Source of the DNA: Nitrospirota bacterium
Lineage (GTDB): Bacteria; Nitrospirota; Thermodesulfovibrionia; UBA6902
Length of the DNA: 64,000 nucleotides
NCBI GenBank assembly: GCA_016214845.1
Contig: JACRMS010000033.1
Location: 1 to 64,000 of the forward strand
Direction: 5' to 3'
The translations under genes and the position numbers were made by a program. Within the stretch, counting starts at the first letter, position 1, and the number at the start of each line of letters is the position of its first letter. Below the pieces are notes generated by a model. It searched no databases. It was not told the DNA's origin and saw nothing but the letters and a program-made list of their open reading frames with translations. Of the stretch, positions 62,893 through 64,000 are shown in pieces.

Positions 62893-62920
62893 AAAAAGGG
62901 CGTATGCCATACGCCCCTAC
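62893..62920 (-). terminator. Palindrome with T-run between livM and livG
   Basis: GGGCGTATGCCATACGCCC (62898-62916) is a near-perfect palindrome. On the minus strand it is followed by TTTTT, so it looks like a Rho-independent terminator placed between livM and livG. It is also a common dispersed repeat type. Confidence 0.55.
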
Positions 62921-63978
62921 ATTTTTTTAATCAGCCCTTGCGGCCTGAAGATCATCATCAACACGAGGCCTACGCCGAGGGCCAGCATCCTGTATAACTG
63001 GAAATCCCTCAGCACCTCCGGCAAAAGAACGAGTATCAGTGAACCTAAAATAACTCCGGGAATGCTTCCGAGCCCGCCTAAGATTATCATGCAGACAACG
63101 AAAACCGATTCCATGAATGAAAAACTCTCAGGCGACACAAAGTGCATCTTGCTCGCAAACAAAGCGCCGGCAAGTCCGGCCCAGAAGGCGCCGAAGGTCA
63201 GCGCCATGAATTTGTATTTTCTTGTATTAATCCCCATCGCCTCTGCCGCTGTTTCGTCTTCACGGATTGAAAGCCACGCCCTTCCGGTGCGTGAATGGTA
63301 AACCCGTTTCACGATAAATGCCGCTATCAGCACGAACCCTAAAACAAGATAGTAGTAATACACCAGATTGCTGATCTCGAAACCGAGTATGAAAGGAGAG
63401 GGAATATTCGATATGCCGTTCGGCCCGCGCGTCACGCTGTCCCAGTTATTCAGCACGAGTCGGATTATCTCTCCAAAGCCCAAAGTGACAATTGCCAGAT
63501 AATCTCCCCTGAGCCTCAATGCCGGGAAGGCGAGAAGCAGCCCTGCCATAGATGTAAAAAGCAAAGTCAGAGGAAGCGCGCTCCAGAAACCGAGGCCGAA
63601 ATGTGTGGTCAGCAGGGCGTTTGAATACGCGCCGATGCCATAGAATGCCGCGAAGCCTAAATGCAAAAGCCCGCTGAAGCCTACAACAATATTTACGCCG
63701 AGGGCGAGGATTATATAAATGCAGACCAAGATCGCTACATCCGTGTAATAATCTTTGAAGAGAAACGGCAGGATGAAAGCGAATGCTATGAATGCCGCCG
63801 AAAGCAATTTTGTATTTACAGGTTTGGCTGGTTTTTTTATTTTGCCTAACAAATGTGCCAGAAGGACATAAACGCCGTATGAAACGCAGATGCCGACGAA
63901 GAGATACGCGCCGCCTTTGATCCCCATAAAAGGGATGGAAAGCAAAGCACACCAGAACATGAAGAGGACCTTCTTCAC
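62917..63978 (-). CDS. livM: Branched-chain amino acid ABC transporter permease LivM
   Basis: 353 aa from GTG 63978. About ten TM helices, with the LivM motifs VVGFSGLLHLGFAAFYGIGAY, LRLRGDYLAIVTLGFGEIIR, SREDE-type WLSIREDETAAEAMGIN, KFMALTFGAFWAGLAGALFA and ILGGLGSIPGVILGS. An N-terminal extension of about 60 residues with two extra hydrophobic segments is present. GTG overlaps the stop of the upstream frame (GTGA). Confidence 0.93.
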   Translation of the reverse strand: MKKVLFMFWCALLSIPFMGIKGGAYLFVGICVSYGVYVLLAHLLGKIKKPAKPVNTKLLSAAFIAFAFILPFLFKDYYTDVAILVCIYIILALGVNIVVGFSGLLHLGFAAFYGIGAYSNALLTTHFGLGFWSALPLTLLFTSMAGLLLAFPALRLRGDYLAIVTLGFGEIIRLVLNNWDSVTRGPNGISNIPSPFILGFEISNLVYYYYLVLGFVLIAAFIVKRVYHSRTGRAWLSIREDETAAEAMGINTRKYKFMALTFGAFWAGLAGALFASKMHFVSPESFSFMESVFVVCMIILGGLGSIPGVILGSLILVLLPEVLRDFQLYRMLALGVGLVLMMIFRPQGLIKKM

Positions 63979-64000
63979 GGCCTGTTCTCCCCGGATTTCC
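63975..64000 (-). CDS. Probable 3' end of livH (cut by window edge)
   Basis: The last codons before TGA (63975-63977) read KSGENRP in the frame overlapping the livM GTG by four bases (GTGA). A LivH permease gene is expected here by operon order; the fragment is too short to prove it. Confidence 0.4.

Noticed and set aside
63446-63952. Second long frame inside livM
   Set aside because: Arg/His-rich frame-shifted shadow of the permease gene, with no family pattern.

Overview
The window reads as one chromosomal contig of a Gram-negative, probably anaerobic bacterium. Evidence is kdsB (LPS), outer-membrane-type lipoproteins, two multihaem c-type cytochromes plus a dihaem cytochrome, a flavodiiron protein, formate-tetrahydrofolate ligase, and c-di-nucleotide signalling proteins (GGDEF, HD-GYP, two PilZ). 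Gene content, a DUF512 radical-SAM protein, a UPF0182 protein and the many dispersed repeats fit Nitrospirota (Thermodesulfovibrionia-like) or a related Desulfobacterota-type lineage. That placement is inference, because no rRNA or other phylogenetic marker was tested.

Layout. 1-1.6 kb: AT-rich accessory edge with the end of an IS256-type transposase and two membrane proteins of unknown function. 1.6-11.4 kb: globin-coupled kinase-like protein, SprT-like protease, PriA, PilZ, coiled-coil lipoprotein, unusual GGDEF protein, DUF1059, HPF-cold-shock fusion, Slp lipoprotein, first cold-shock gene. 11.4-12.6 kb: AT-rich Mrr-like nuclease. 12.6-22.7 kb: Tex, Rep/UvrD helicase, radical-SAM repair protein, TlpA-TPR protein and a 13-15 haem cytochrome. 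22.7-28.3 kb: an operon of UPF0182 and a P2A-type ATPase behind a clear yybP-ykoY (Mn2+) riboswitch. 28.5-45.8 kb: sulfatase, OsmC, exonuclease, cytochromes, fhs, pgsA-like, DUF512, aroE, HEAT/NifU-like pair, flavodiiron protein, acylphosphatase, second cold-shock gene, methyltransferase, large beta-helix lipoprotein, EamA transporter behind a structured leader. 45.8-57.5 kb: DJ-1, prmA, ABC-2 exporter, a decayed sigma-54 activator, CinA-like protein, YeiH/sensor/HD-GYP operon, alcohol dehydrogenase. 57.5-64 kb: minus-strand housekeeping run queD, ftsB-like, eno, pyrG, kdsB, then livG, livM and the end of a probable livH.

Two themes stand out. First, RNA-level control: the Mn2+ riboswitch with its full promoter, aptamer and competing terminator; two cold-shock leaders that both carry a terminator-like hairpin about 50 nt before the start codon; and a closed multi-helix leader in front of an EamA gene. 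Second, repeats. Short tandem tracts, mostly with a 7-bp period, lie between genes and also in frame inside PriA, Tex, the P-type ATPase (twice), KdsB and the N-terminus of the large cytochrome. A different repeat lies inside the alcohol dehydrogenase. A 150-170 bp MITE-like element with terminal inverted repeats occurs three times and supplies reading-frame ends to neighbouring genes.

The strongest leads for undescribed biology are the link of UPF0182 to manganese through a shared riboswitch, the in-frame heptamer repeats, and a GGDEF protein carrying the Asp-to-Ser change that marks cyclic AMP-GMP synthases. No tRNA, rRNA or CRISPR array was seen.
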